Origin: Paenibacillus contaminans
Lineage (GTDB): Bacteria > Bacillota > Bacilli > Paenibacillales > NBRC-103111
DNA length: 64,000 nt
Reading direction: 5' to 3'
Assembly (NCBI RefSeq): GCF_003285015.1
Contig: NZ_QMFB01000006.1
Span: 124,001-188,000 of the forward strand
Part shown: positions 35,548 through 44,192 of the stretch, one piece after another
How positions within the stretch are numbered: position 1 is the first letter of the stretch
Layout: each line of letters opens with the position of its first letter
Notes under the pieces: model-generated
The model's input: only the letters and a program-made list of their open reading frames with translations
Databases searched by the model: none
What the model was told of the DNA's origin: nothing
Translations under genes and position numbers: made by a program

Positions 35548-38199
35548 ATGGGAACGAATTTGATCGGAAAGAGCGAAACAGTCGCTGAAAAGGTTTCTGT
35601 TCCGGTATACCGGGACGGCCGCATTATCGATCGGCTTGCGGCGGACCCCGGCAGCATGCCGGTACGGACTACGGAAGGGATGCAGATAACCGATTCGTTC
35701 GGCATTCATGCCGCTTATACCGAGAACGTATACGGAACGCCGCTAACGATAGAAGGAACGCTCATGACGGACAGCACGAATATCGTGCTGTTGTACGGCA
35801 AAGGCCAAATCATCTTAAACTGGGACCGCCGCGAGGATCTTCTGCATGTGCGCCACCCGGCAACCGGACAGCCTTTTCATTTGGAAGGACTCGGCCGGGT
35901 GCCTACAGGTCGGTGGCATCATGTGGAATGGATTATTGCGGAGGACGTCATGCGGCTGCTTGTCGACGGGGAGGAGCGTTATGCGCTGGCAGGCAATTAC
36001 CGCGGGTTAAGCGGCAAGGTAGGCGTGCGCACCGGATGGCGCGCCAATTTGCAGGTCGGCACGCTGACGGTGACCGAGCATTTGCCGGCAGACGGTCGTT
36101 ATGCAAGTGCAGGCGCACCAGAGAAAGAGGCTGAAGCTTTGGAAAGTCTGCATGCTTCGAGCGGTATTTCGAATATGCCGCAGGCCGCTTCCGTAGCTTA
36201 TGCCGTAACGACGGAGATCGAACAGATGCGGCTCACGCAGGGCGGCTTATTTCTTCGGGGTTTTCGGCCACTGCCGCATGCCGATTCGCTGCTCGGCTGT
36301 TTAACGGGCGCTTTGCGGTATTATAACCGCTATATCGAGGAAGCGGAGCTGATGGGGACGAGCGGCATTTCGTTCATGCCGCCGGTCGAGCCGCTTACGG
36401 AAGCGATAACGTTTGATCGTTTCGCAGCCGCTATGAAGCTGCTTGGCATCAAGCTTACGCATTGGAACGGGAAAGGCGAAGCCGTTTTGGCGTACATCCG
36501 CGAAGCGTTCGCACAGGAGGTTCCCGTGATCGGCCGTTTTGCCCAAAATGGAAATTATGCAGCGGTCACGGCCTGCCTGTCTGAAGGCATCGTAGTTGAG
36601 GGCAGCGATTGTGCCGGACGATTCGTCCCCTTTGACAAGCTGATGGCGGACGATGTCGGGCTTGTCACTGTCCGTGTTTCCGAAGCGGCGGGCGAACGGG
36701 AACGTCTTGCGTTCGCGTGCAGGCTGGCAGGCGGCGTTTCGGCGCAAAACGCGGAAGCCTATGCGAAGCTGATGAAGGAGCTGGAGGGGGCGGAAGGCAG
36801 TGCGGAAAAGCAGGCCGCAATCATTGCGGCGTGGCGGTATAACCGGGAGTCGGCGGTCCGGTTTCTGGAGCGCTCCGGCGAGACCGTCGGGCTCGAACGG
36901 GACGATTTGTTATCGCACGCCGTATCTGCGTATGGAACGGAGTCGGAAGCGCTCGTCCAAGCGGAGCGGCTTGCTGCATGGGCGGCGAAGGGCGAAGGCG
37001 GCGACGAAGCTTGGCGGACGGAAGCGGCAAGAGCGATCGAGGAAGCGGCGAAAGCCGAACGGTCGGGAGCCTCGCATCTCGGCCGGCTGGCGGATATTCT
37101 CGACAGCAGGAAACTGCTTCAAGAGCTCCATTATCATTGCGTCAGCTGCATGTCGCCGCTTAACACGTTTCGCGGCATCACCGATTATTATGGGATCGAT
37201 TGCTCGGACGCTTGGCTGAAGGGCGCCACGGGAAGGCCTTTTCTATTCGCCGCGCATGAGCGGATCAACGTACATGATTTTTGCATCCCGCTGCCGGAAC
37301 GGAAAATGATCGGGCTGCTCGGCAATATCGGATTGAACATTGGCGGCGTGGAAGGAAACGCGCAAGGGGAAGCTTACCGGAAGCTGCTGGAGCAAGCTTG
37401 GTCTTCCGCAAGAGAGGCGATAGACGAAGGATGGGCTTGCTTCGGACGCGCTGTCGATTTTATAGGCGGGGAATATACGATTATACGGGGCTATGACCGG
37501 GACGGTTACTACACGACATCATGGCACGGGCCTTCGGAAAAAACGATTCCATGGACCATGTACGGGCTGGGACAGTGTCCGTGCGAGCCTTGCACGATTC
37601 GCCGCAACCGCTGGCGGGAGGAAGGGCCCGTACGCACCGTATGCGTTTGCGACGATTGCTGGCGCGTTCAACAAGCCGGCGCTTACTTATCTCCGCAAGA
37701 GGAGGGGGACGTCCGCCTCTATTGGGCGAAACCGAAGCCGGCCGCCGCCGACCGCTCGATCGTCCGGCAGGCGCTTCAGCTGGCGGTCGAGTTTGCGGAC
37801 CCTTGCGGTCCTTGGGCTCGTCCGGGTATGATGACCGGCGCCTCCGCTTATGATGCGCTTATTTTCGCCTTGGAGAAGGGGCGGTACGACGGCTGGTATC
37901 TCGGCTTGCATGCGAACGGATGGAAGGAGCTTCGCGATGCAGGATGGCTGTTTCTGACCGAGGCGAAGGAGCGGATTGCCGATCCGTCGCTCGCAAAGCC
38001 GTTCGATTCGGCAATCCGGCATGCCGCCCGATTGAAAGAGGCTTTTGCGAAGCTGTTCGACATGTTCCCTTGGATGCAGCCGTTCGGCCCGATCCCGGAC
38101 GGCGAGCGCCGCTATGCCGCGGCCGAGCTGCTGCGCGGCGCCAAGGAAGCGGAAATCGGAGCGCTGCAGGCGTACAAAGAACTGGCGGAGCTGCTTTAG
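35548..38199 (+). CDS. Large protein: LamG-like domain + two papain/BtrH-like domains + CxCxxC pairs
   Basis: 883 residues, 48 bases after the sigma gene, with AGGAGAG upstream. Residues 1-190 form a LamG/concanavalin-like sandwich (GRWHHVEWIIAEDVMRLLVD, YRGLSGKVGVRTGW). Domain copy 1 (about 235-385) has DSLLGCLTGALRYYN (Cys251), ELMGTSGISF, VPVIGRFAQNGNYAAV and SDCAGRFVPFDKL. A helical stretch follows. Copy 2 (about 525-675) has HYHCVSCMSPLNTFRG (Cys531, Cys534), LKGATGRPFLFAAHERI and GGEYTIIRGYDRDG. Then come CPCEPC (677-682) and CVCDDC (699-704), and a helical tail as in BtrH-type proteins. No signal peptide, so cytoplasmic. Almost certainly works with the sigma-fusion protein; function unknown. 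Confidence 0.7.
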   Translation: MGTNLIGKSETVAEKVSVPVYRDGRIIDRLAADPGSMPVRTTEGMQITDSFGIHAAYTENVYGTPLTIEGTLMTDSTNIVLLYGKGQIILNWDRREDLLHVRHPATGQPFHLEGLGRVPTGRWHHVEWIIAEDVMRLLVDGEERYALAGNYRGLSGKVGVRTGWRANLQVGTLTVTEHLPADGRYASAGAPEKEAEALESLHASSGISNMPQAASVAYAVTTEIEQMRLTQGGLFLRGFRPLPHADSLLGCLTGALRYYNRYIEEAELMGTSGISFMPPVEPLTEAITFDRFAAAMKLLGIKLTHWNGKGEAVLAYIREAFAQEVPVIGRFAQNGNYAAVTACLSEGIVVEGSDCAGRFVPFDKLMADDVGLVTVRVSEAAGERERLAFACRLAGGVSAQNAEAYAKLMKELEGAEGSAEKQAAIIAAWRYNRESAVRFLERSGETVGLERDDLLSHAVSAYGTESEALVQAERLAAWAAKGEGGDEAWRTEAARAIEEAAKAERSGASHLGRLADILDSRKLLQELHYHCVSCMSPLNTFRGITDYYGIDCSDAWLKGATGRPFLFAAHERINVHDFCIPLPERKMIGLLGNIGLNIGGVEGNAQGEAYRKLLEQAWSSAREAIDEGWACFGRAVDFIGGEYTIIRGYDRDGYYTTSWHGPSEKTIPWTMYGLGQCPCEPCTIRRNRWREEGPVRTVCVCDDCWRVQQAGAYLSPQEEGDVRLYWAKPKPAAADRSIVRQALQLAVEFADPCGPWARPGMMTGASAYDALIFALEKGRYDGWYLGLHANGWKELRDAGWLFLTEAKERIADPSLAKPFDSAIRHAARLKEAFAKLFDMFPWMQPFGPIPDGERRYAAAELLRGAKEAEIGALQAYKELAELL

Positions 38200-38250
38200 C
38201 CGCGGTTATAATGGAGCGGCATGACGGAGCAAGCGAAGGGAGAGAAGCGG

Positions 38251-39642
38251 ATGCAGCGCCGCATCATCATTGCCGGAACCGGAAGCGGTGCAGGCAAGAC
38301 GACCGTTACGCTCGGTCTCATGGCAGCCATGAAGGAACGGGGCTTAACGGTTCAAGGCTTCAAAGTCGGGCCCGATTATATCGACCCGGCTTATCATACG
38401 GCGGTTACGGGACGGACCTCGCGCAATCTCGACAGCTGGATGATGCCTCACGAGACGGTGAAGGACATTTTCAAGAGCGCAAGCAAGGATGCCGATATCT
38501 CGATTATTGAAGGCGTTATGGGACTATTCGACGGGAAAAATCATTTGACGAACGAAGGCAGCGCCGCGGAAATCGCCATGCTGCTCGATTGCCCTGTTCT
38601 GCTGGTCGTCAATTGCCAGAGCATGGGACGCAGTGCGGCGGCAGTCGTCAAAGGCTTCATGCATTTTTCCGAAGACGTGCGGATCGCCGGAGTTATCGCC
38701 AACAAGGTCGGGAGCGAAAGCCATTACAGGATCGTGAAAGAGGCGATCGAGCAGGAGTGCGGGGTGCCGGTTTGCGGATATTTGAAGCGCGAGGACGACT
38801 TGGAAATACCCGAGCGGCACCTCGGTCTGTTGCCGTCAGTGGAGCGGGGAGGATTGCAGCCGTTATTCGAGACGCTGGGGGAGCGGATTGCCGCTTCGTT
38901 TCATTTGGACGCCATATTAACTTGTGCGGAATGCGATGATATCTCCTGCATGATGGAGAGCGAAAGCAGACTGTCTGTTTTCGCTTCCCGGGGATCGGCA
39001 AAGCCGGTGCGCATCGCCGTAGCGAGGGACGCGGCGTTTAATTTTTATTATCCGGAAAATTTCGAGCTGCTGCAGGCTTGCGGAGCCGAGCTCGACTTTT
39101 TCTCGCCGCTGGCCGGAGAGGCGGTGCCCGAAAGAGCGGATGGCCTTTATATCGGAGGAGGATTTCCGGAGGAATTTGCTGAAACGCTGGCGGTTAACGA
39201 AGCGGTCAAAGCGTCGATCCGCCGGTTTATCGAAAGCGGGCGCACCGCCCTTGCCGAATGCGGCGGCTTCATGTATTTGACCGAGGCGATCGTGGACACG
39301 GCCGGCAGGCGGTATCCGATGGTCGGGATCGTTCCCGGCGAAGTGACGATGCAGTCGAAGCTTGCTGCACTCGGCTATAGGGAAATCAAGGGAATGGAAG
39401 GGAACGAGCTCCTCGGCATGCAAATGACGGCGAAAGGTCATGAGTTTCACTATTCGACTTTTAGGCCGGGAACAGCCGGTGCCGAAAAACTGCCGCCGGC
39501 TTATTTGACCAAGGGGATGAAAGGCAGTAAAGAGGAAGGCGTTTTATTCCGCGGTCTTGTAGCCGGATATACGCATATTCACTTCGCATCCGCGCCGGAA
39601 GCGGCGGAGCGTTTTGTCGATCGGTGCCGCATAACTTTTTGA
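38251..39642 (+). CDS. cbiA: Cobyrinate a,c-diamide synthase
   Basis: 463 residues from ATG 38251, right after GGGAGAGAAGCGG; an ATG at 38221 in frame precedes that site. Walker-like N-terminus IIIAGTGSGAGKTTVTLGLM, then FKVGPDYIDPAYHTAVTG, SIIEGVMGLFDG and the class-I glutamine amidotransferase half with LYIGGGFPEEFAE and ALAECGGFMYL (catalytic Cys). The final HEFHYSTF carries the amidotransferase His. It amidates side chains a and c of cobyrinic acid using ATP and glutamine. It lies 51 bases after the 883-residue gene with no other corrin genes nearby, so it may be co-transcribed with the sigma locus by chance or for a reason not visible. Confidence 0.92.
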   Translation: MQRRIIIAGTGSGAGKTTVTLGLMAAMKERGLTVQGFKVGPDYIDPAYHTAVTGRTSRNLDSWMMPHETVKDIFKSASKDADISIIEGVMGLFDGKNHLTNEGSAAEIAMLLDCPVLLVVNCQSMGRSAAAVVKGFMHFSEDVRIAGVIANKVGSESHYRIVKEAIEQECGVPVCGYLKREDDLEIPERHLGLLPSVERGGLQPLFETLGERIAASFHLDAILTCAECDDISCMMESESRLSVFASRGSAKPVRIAVARDAAFNFYYPENFELLQACGAELDFFSPLAGEAVPERADGLYIGGGFPEEFAETLAVNEAVKASIRRFIESGRTALAECGGFMYLTEAIVDTAGRRYPMVGIVPGEVTMQSKLAALGYREIKGMEGNELLGMQMTAKGHEFHYSTFRPGTAGAEKLPPAYLTKGMKGSKEEGVLFRGLVAGYTHIHFASAPEAAERFVDRCRITF

Positions 39643-39706
39643 TAAATCGGGCTGTTTTGGGAAAATGTATCAGAGTAGAGCCAATGCGATAGGAGTTGTT
39701 TCTGCT

Positions 39707-40648
39707 TTGAAGCTGATTTGGATCGCCGCCGTGCTGCTGCTCTTACAGCCCTCGCAGCCGATGAAGCCCCCGGAAACGAATGTGTCCGGACAGTTCGCAG
39801 TCGAGTTCAAGGGACGCAATGTCGCTTCGGCAAACCGAGCCGATATGACGCTCCCGGGAATGTCGATGGTTGATATGCAAAAATATCAATCCTTTCGCGA
39901 ACAGGTTTACAAAAAAGTGTACCAGCCGCCTCAAAACGCGAAGATCGACGCTTCCGGTAAAATCGTGAAGGAACAGCCTGGTTACGAGCTCGACCGGCAT
40001 GCGTTTATGCAGCATTTTTATACGTATTTCTACGGAAACGGGCCTTTTGCGGTCGAGGCGCCGCGCAAGGTGATTTATCCGAGAGTCGACAGCGAGCTGC
40101 TTGCGAACATTCGCGTCAAGGCGATAGGACACTACGCAACCTATTACAACAGCGCGAATAAAAACCGTTCGAACAATATCGCTATCGCCTCCAAAGCGCT
40201 GGACAGCCACGTCGTTTTTCCCGGAGAAACGTTTTCGTTCAACCGCACCGTAGGCAGACGCACGTTGGATAAAGGATACAGAAAGGCGCCCGTCATCGTT
40301 AAAGGCGAACTGTCGGAGGGGATCGGCGGGGGCATATGCCAAGTATCCTCGACTTTGTACAACGCCATCGACCGGGCAGGCTTGAAAATCGTTCAGCGTT
40401 ATTCCCACAGCAAAAGCGTTCCGTACGTGCTTCCGGGGCGGGACGCTACGGTCAGCTGGGACGGGCCGGATTTCGCGTTTTACAATCAGTACAACCAGCC
40501 GATATTGATCCGCGCCTTCGCCGGCTCCGGCACGATGTACGTTTCGATTTATTCTTCCGATGTCATCGACTACAAGCCGCGGGAAATTCCGAGCATGTCC
40601 GATAAGCTGCCGGAGGAAGTGTCGGTCGAAACGGATGCCGGCTTATGA
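39707..40648 (+). CDS. VanW-family exported protein
   Basis: 313 residues if TTG 39707 (AGGAG 11 bases upstream) is the start; ATG 39665 would add 14 residues without a clear ribosome site. A short hydrophobic N-terminus (LKLIWIAAVLLLLQ) suggests a signal or anchor. The VanW domain fills the C-terminal half: AIGHYATYYNS, LDSHVVFPGETFSFNRTVG, ELSEGIGGGICQVSSTLYNA and RYSHSKSVPYVLPGRDATV. VanW proteins occur in some vancomycin-resistance clusters and widely in Bacillales envelopes; their activity is unknown. Its end overlaps the convergent UvrC-like gene by 6 bases. Confidence 0.83.
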   Translation: MKLIWIAAVLLLLQPSQPMKPPETNVSGQFAVEFKGRNVASANRADMTLPGMSMVDMQKYQSFREQVYKKVYQPPQNAKIDASGKIVKEQPGYELDRHAFMQHFYTYFYGNGPFAVEAPRKVIYPRVDSELLANIRVKAIGHYATYYNSANKNRSNNIAIASKALDSHVVFPGETFSFNRTVGRRTLDKGYRKAPVIVKGELSEGIGGGICQVSSTLYNAIDRAGLKIVQRYSHSKSVPYVLPGRDATVSWDGPDFAFYNQYNQPILIRAFAGSGTMYVSIYSSDVIDYKPREIPSMSDKLPEEVSVETDAGL

Positions 40649-41752
40649 TTCTTCCATTCGTCTTTTTGTCCGGTATTCGAGGTTAAGCCGGCAAATGTCA
40701 AGGAGCGCCCGCTTGCGCCCTTTTTGCGGCACGCAAAGCCGTATGCGGGGGCAGCTGGCGGCCGTTTCGGCCAGCACCTGCTGCCCGATTCCGTCTCCGC
40801 CGGCATTCGTTATGATTTCATGAGGCTTTCGCTCCGCCCATATGGCCGCAAATAGGACAACGACCGCATGCGCGGGTTCCGGATTTTCGGACAGGGGTAC
40901 AAACAGAAACCTCCGCCTGACCGTGCCGTCCTCGAGATGGGCGATCAATGCGTGCGCGTCTCCGATCCAAACGACCGTTTCGGCCTTGATGCCGGGGCGG
41001 TTGACGTTTTGTTTTTCCCGCATCCGGACGATCGCGTCCAGATGCTTTTTTATTTGATGAGCGCGCTCGAATCGAAGCTGTACGGCGTGTTCGATCATTT
41101 GCTCCCGCATATGCTCTAGCAGCGCCGAAGGATTTTGAAGCAAACCGACGGCCTGCTCCAAGGTGGCGGCAAGCCGTTCCGGAGAAAAGCGTCCTTCGCC
41201 TTCACCGGCGCTTCCGAGCAGCTCCATGTAAAATCGACGGGCAAATTTCTCATCCATCGGCTCGTCGTTTGGGAGTCCGAACGATTCGATTATGTAATCG
41301 AGGACGATATTGCGGTAAGGGACATTCGGAAACGGGCCGATCAAGGAGCCGTATTCGTCCGTTTGCGGGCCGACGGGCGTTTCCGCTTCCTGAAATCTCG
41401 GGATATCAATTCCCGTTAGCCGGGGCATCGATTCGGACGTCACGGCGATATACGGCAGAACCGAAGGACCGTCTCGCATGGCGCGGTTGTATGGCGGCTT
41501 GTAATGCTTGATCAGCTCGCGCTCGAGCGTCAGGCTTTCGTTCTCGTTCGTCATGATCATGATGTCGATATCTTGAATTTCGCGCACCAGCATCGCCGTT
41601 TTGGTACGATCCGGCTTGCCGCGGAAATAAGAGGACAGCCGGCTGCGCAAATTGACGGCTTTCCCGACGTACAACACGCGGCCTCCCCCGTCGAGCATCA
41701 GATAACAGCCGTGCGTTTGCGGAAAACGTTCGGCGATAAAGTCGTATCGCAT
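40643..41752 (-). CDS. UvrC-like GIY-YIG protein lacking the C-terminal nuclease
   Basis: 369 residues, with AAGGAGAG before ATG 41752. The GIY-YIG nuclease domain is at about 12-90 (GCYLMLDGGGRVLYVGKAVN, LRSRLSSYF, ENESLTLERELIKHYKPPYN). A UvrB-contact (UVR) stretch lies around 215-250 (LRFERAHQIKKHLDAIVRM). It ends at CVPQKGRKRALLDICRLN, just before where full UvrC (about 600 residues) has its RNase H-like nuclease and helix-hairpin-helix domains. Those parts are absent, so it could make only the 3' incision or act on other substrates, loosely like Cho. The frame is intact, which argues against a decayed gene. Confidence 0.8.
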   Translation of the reverse strand: MRYDFIAERFPQTHGCYLMLDGGGRVLYVGKAVNLRSRLSSYFRGKPDRTKTAMLVREIQDIDIMIMTNENESLTLERELIKHYKPPYNRAMRDGPSVLPYIAVTSESMPRLTGIDIPRFQEAETPVGPQTDEYGSLIGPFPNVPYRNIVLDYIIESFGLPNDEPMDEKFARRFYMELLGSAGEGEGRFSPERLAATLEQAVGLLQNPSALLEHMREQMIEHAVQLRFERAHQIKKHLDAIVRMREKQNVNRPGIKAETVVWIGDAHALIAHLEDGTVRRRFLFVPLSENPEPAHAVVVLFAAIWAERKPHEIITNAGGDGIGQQVLAETAASCPRIRLCVPQKGRKRALLDICRLNLEYRTKRRMEES

Positions 41753-41844
41753 GCCAACTCTCCTTATGCGAATGCAAACGACGCGTTCGTGCGCCGGTTT
41801 TCTCTGCTGTTAACGATAGCATAATCGGGGCTGGGCTGGAACCC

Positions 41845-41873
41845 TTGACATCTGCGCGGACTTCCGGTATAAC
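41845..41873 (+). promoter_or_regulatory. Promoter of the argS leader transcript
   Basis: A perfect TTGACA (41845-41850), 17 bases, then TATAAC (41868-41873). The predicted transcript would start near 41880 and contain the short foldable element and then the T-box. Confidence 0.7.
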
Positions 41874-41901
41874 TGTTTTCAAGCATTTTATTTAAATCTC
41901 A

Positions 41902-41981
41902 GAAAGTATATCTCCGCTGATTGTTCGATTTCCCGGTAAACGCGCCTGTTCTATAAAGGACGGCGAAGCCGTCTATCCTTG
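41902..41981 (+). repeat. Short foldable element, copy 2 (inside the argS leader)
   Basis: GAAAGTATATCTCCG, then TTGTTCGATT, GGTAAACGCGCC, a small hairpin ending AAAGGA, CGGCGAAGCCGTC and TATCCTTG. The 5' half (GAAGTA..CTCCG..GTTGTTCGATT) is shared with copy 4 at 57001. GGTAAACG can pair with CGTCTATC. It sits between the argS promoter and the T-box. Confidence 0.65.
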
Positions 41982-41994
41982 TGACGGAATATTT

Positions 41995-42247
41995 CGAATA
42001 TTGATGATCGGGACAGTAGTCCATGACAGCCAGTCGCAGCGAGCCGGGTTGGTGAAAGCCGGTACGGAGGTCAAGGATGAAGCGGACCCGGGAAATGGTT
42101 TGCCGAACGCGAGCAAGTAGGCAAATCCGGTCACGGGCCGTTACCCGTACGAGTGGTCGGACCAGCGCGTTGCGTATGGGCCGGCACATAGAGTGGTACC
42201 GCGGGAATGTCAGGCTCTCGTCTCTTTTTTGGAGACGGGAGCTTTTT
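41995..42247 (+). ncRNA. T-box leader of the arginyl-tRNA synthetase gene
   Basis: Stem I has the AGTAGTCC start, then CAGCGAGCCGGGTTGGTGAAAGCCGG. CGG in GAAGCGGACC (42083-42085) is the likely Arg specifier, followed by a purine. The T-box GAGTGGTACCGCGGG lies at 42191-42205. A terminator stem (GCTCTCGTCTC with GAGACGGGAGC) and TTTTT end near 42247. Uncharged tRNA-Arg should induce argS. Confidence 0.9.
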
Positions 42248-42276
42248 GCGTTCAAACACAAAGAGGAGGCTGAACG

Positions 42277-44151
42277 ATGATTAGCGGAAAACTTCAACAA
42301 TCGATACAAAACGTTTTACCCGTAATGTTCGAGCGATCCGGCATGCAGCAGCCGCAAAGCATACATGCTGCGATCGAGCATCCGGCTAATCCGGACAATG
42401 GGGACTATAGCACGAATATCGCCATGACGCTGGCAAAGACGCTGCGCAAGGCGCCGCTTGCGATCGCGGAGGAGCTGGCGGAGCTGCTTAGGAGCGACAA
42501 TACCGTCATGCAGCTGTTCGCCAAAGTCGAAGCGGCCGCTCCGGGCTTCATCAATTTTCATCTCGACTGGCAGAAGTGGTCGGCGACGGAGCCGCACGCC
42601 ATGCCGTCTGCATCCTATCCCAATGGGGCTAAGGTCATCATCGAGCATACGTCGATCAACCCGAACAAGTCGGCGCACATCGGTCATCTGCGCAATTCGT
42701 GCATCGGCGATACGATCGCGAGAATGCTTCGGATCACCGGGCATCGCGTAGAGGTGCACAATTATATCGACGATTTGGGCAATCAGCTTGCGGATACGGT
42801 TGTCGGCATGCTTCATACGAAGACGGAGCGGGATTATGCACGCTTCGGCGATTTTTGCTGGGAGACGTACGCGAAGATCAATAAGGCATACAAGGAAAAC
42901 CCAGGCCTGCAAGAGGAGCGTACGGCCGTTCTCCATGAGCTTGAAAACGGCTGCTCCAATACGGCTTGGCTCGGGCATCTCGTCGCGGAACGAATCGTAC
43001 GGGAGCATCTGGAGGAAATGAAGCAGTTCGGCATCGGCTACGACGTGCTTGTGTGGGAAAGCAGCATCGTGCGGGAAGGCTTCTGGTCGCGTGCCTTCGA
43101 GCTGCTGAGCGGAACTGCCGTTTTTCGGCAGGAGACGGAAGGCAAGCTGGCGGGCTGCTGGGTGCTGAAGCAAAACGATGCGGCGGATGACGGGAGCCAA
43201 CAGGACGATTACCACGCCGAGAAGGTGCTCGTCCGCTCCAACGGGGTATTGACGTATACGGCCAAAGATATCGCGTATCATTTGTGGAAATTCGGCGTGC
43301 TCGGCAAAGAGTTCCGGTATCGTAAATTTGCGGACGGCATTTGGTCCACGCATACGGACGGGGTCGCCAAAAGGATCGGCCGTGCGGACACGGTCATCAA
43401 CGTGATCGATCACCGTCAGGAATATCCGCAGGCGATGGTCAAGCAAGCGCTGCAGGCGCTCGGCTTCGACAAGCAGGCGGAGCGGCTTAAGCACGTGAGC
43501 TACGGAGTCGTTTCCTTGAGCAGGCAAACGGCCGAAGGGCTGGGCCTGGATACGTCCGACGGCAAAAGCTCGTACCCGATGTCCGGACGCCAAGGCATCG
43601 GCATCAAGGTCTCCGAAATGCTTATGCATATGGAGCGGTCCGTCGAAACGAAGCGATCGCGCAAGGCCGGCCTCTCCATCCGGGCGATAGCCGCAGCGTC
43701 CATCCGGTATTATTTGCTGAGGTATCATCTGCAAACCGAAGTCGTTTTCGATTTGGAGCAGGCGACGGAACTATCCGGGAACACGGGCGTTTATTTGCTC
43801 TATTCATACGCAAGATCCTGCAGCGTGCTCGATAAAGCGGCGTTTGCTTCCGGCACTTCGGATCGCGATATTCGGCTCGATGACCTTGAGGTTCAGGAGA
43901 AACGACTGCTCAGGCAGCTGGCGTACTGGCCGGAAACGATCCAAACCGCCGTTCGGGAGCTTTCGCCGAATACGATTTGCACGTACGTTTACGAGCTGTC
44001 GACGTTGTTCAATCATTTTTATGCGGCATGCCCGATTTTGAAGGAGGATGACCGGACGAAAGCGAAACGTCTTTGGATGACGGACCGTTTCCGGCTTACG
44101 CTGCGCGATGCTTTGCACATGCTGGGACTGCCGGCTCCGAACAAGATGTGA
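42277..44151 (+). CDS. argS: Arginyl-tRNA synthetase (divergent type)
   Basis: 624 residues, with AGAGGAGGC upstream. HIGH motif: NPNKSAHIGHLRNSCIGD. The N-terminal Add-1 tRNA-recognition domain covers about 1-95. The anticodon-binding domain with ELSTLFNHFY lies at the C-terminus. The KMSKS region reads SSYPMSGRQGIGIKVSEM, far from the KMSTRKG of the usual bacterial enzyme. Charges tRNA-Arg. About 60-70 residues longer than the usual Bacillus enzyme (556 residues). The deviation and individual T-box control suggest a second ArgRS alongside a housekeeping copy. Confidence 0.9.
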   Translation: MISGKLQQSIQNVLPVMFERSGMQQPQSIHAAIEHPANPDNGDYSTNIAMTLAKTLRKAPLAIAEELAELLRSDNTVMQLFAKVEAAAPGFINFHLDWQKWSATEPHAMPSASYPNGAKVIIEHTSINPNKSAHIGHLRNSCIGDTIARMLRITGHRVEVHNYIDDLGNQLADTVVGMLHTKTERDYARFGDFCWETYAKINKAYKENPGLQEERTAVLHELENGCSNTAWLGHLVAERIVREHLEEMKQFGIGYDVLVWESSIVREGFWSRAFELLSGTAVFRQETEGKLAGCWVLKQNDAADDGSQQDDYHAEKVLVRSNGVLTYTAKDIAYHLWKFGVLGKEFRYRKFADGIWSTHTDGVAKRIGRADTVINVIDHRQEYPQAMVKQALQALGFDKQAERLKHVSYGVVSLSRQTAEGLGLDTSDGKSSYPMSGRQGIGIKVSEMLMHMERSVETKRSRKAGLSIRAIAAASIRYYLLRYHLQTEVVFDLEQATELSGNTGVYLLYSYARSCSVLDKAAFASGTSDRDIRLDDLEVQEKRLLRQLAYWPETIQTAVRELSPNTICTYVYELSTLFNHFYAACPILKEDDRTKAKRLWMTDRFRLTLRDALHMLGLPAPNKM

Positions 44152-44192
44152 GGAGGACAGCCGTCAAGATTTGCAAGGAAGGGGGACCGGCG

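Noticed and set aside
41902..41981. Cyclic-di-GMP-I riboswitch
   Set aside because: GGTAAAC...GGACGGCGAAGCC looks superficially like GGCAAACC...GGACGCAAAGCC. However, the GNRA-capped P2, the P3 arm and the conserved tetraloop receptor are missing, and most copies are not in leaders.
42316..43734. A 472-codon open frame opposite argS
   Set aside because: It is antisense to a well-supported synthetase gene with conserved motifs and has no family features or ribosome site.
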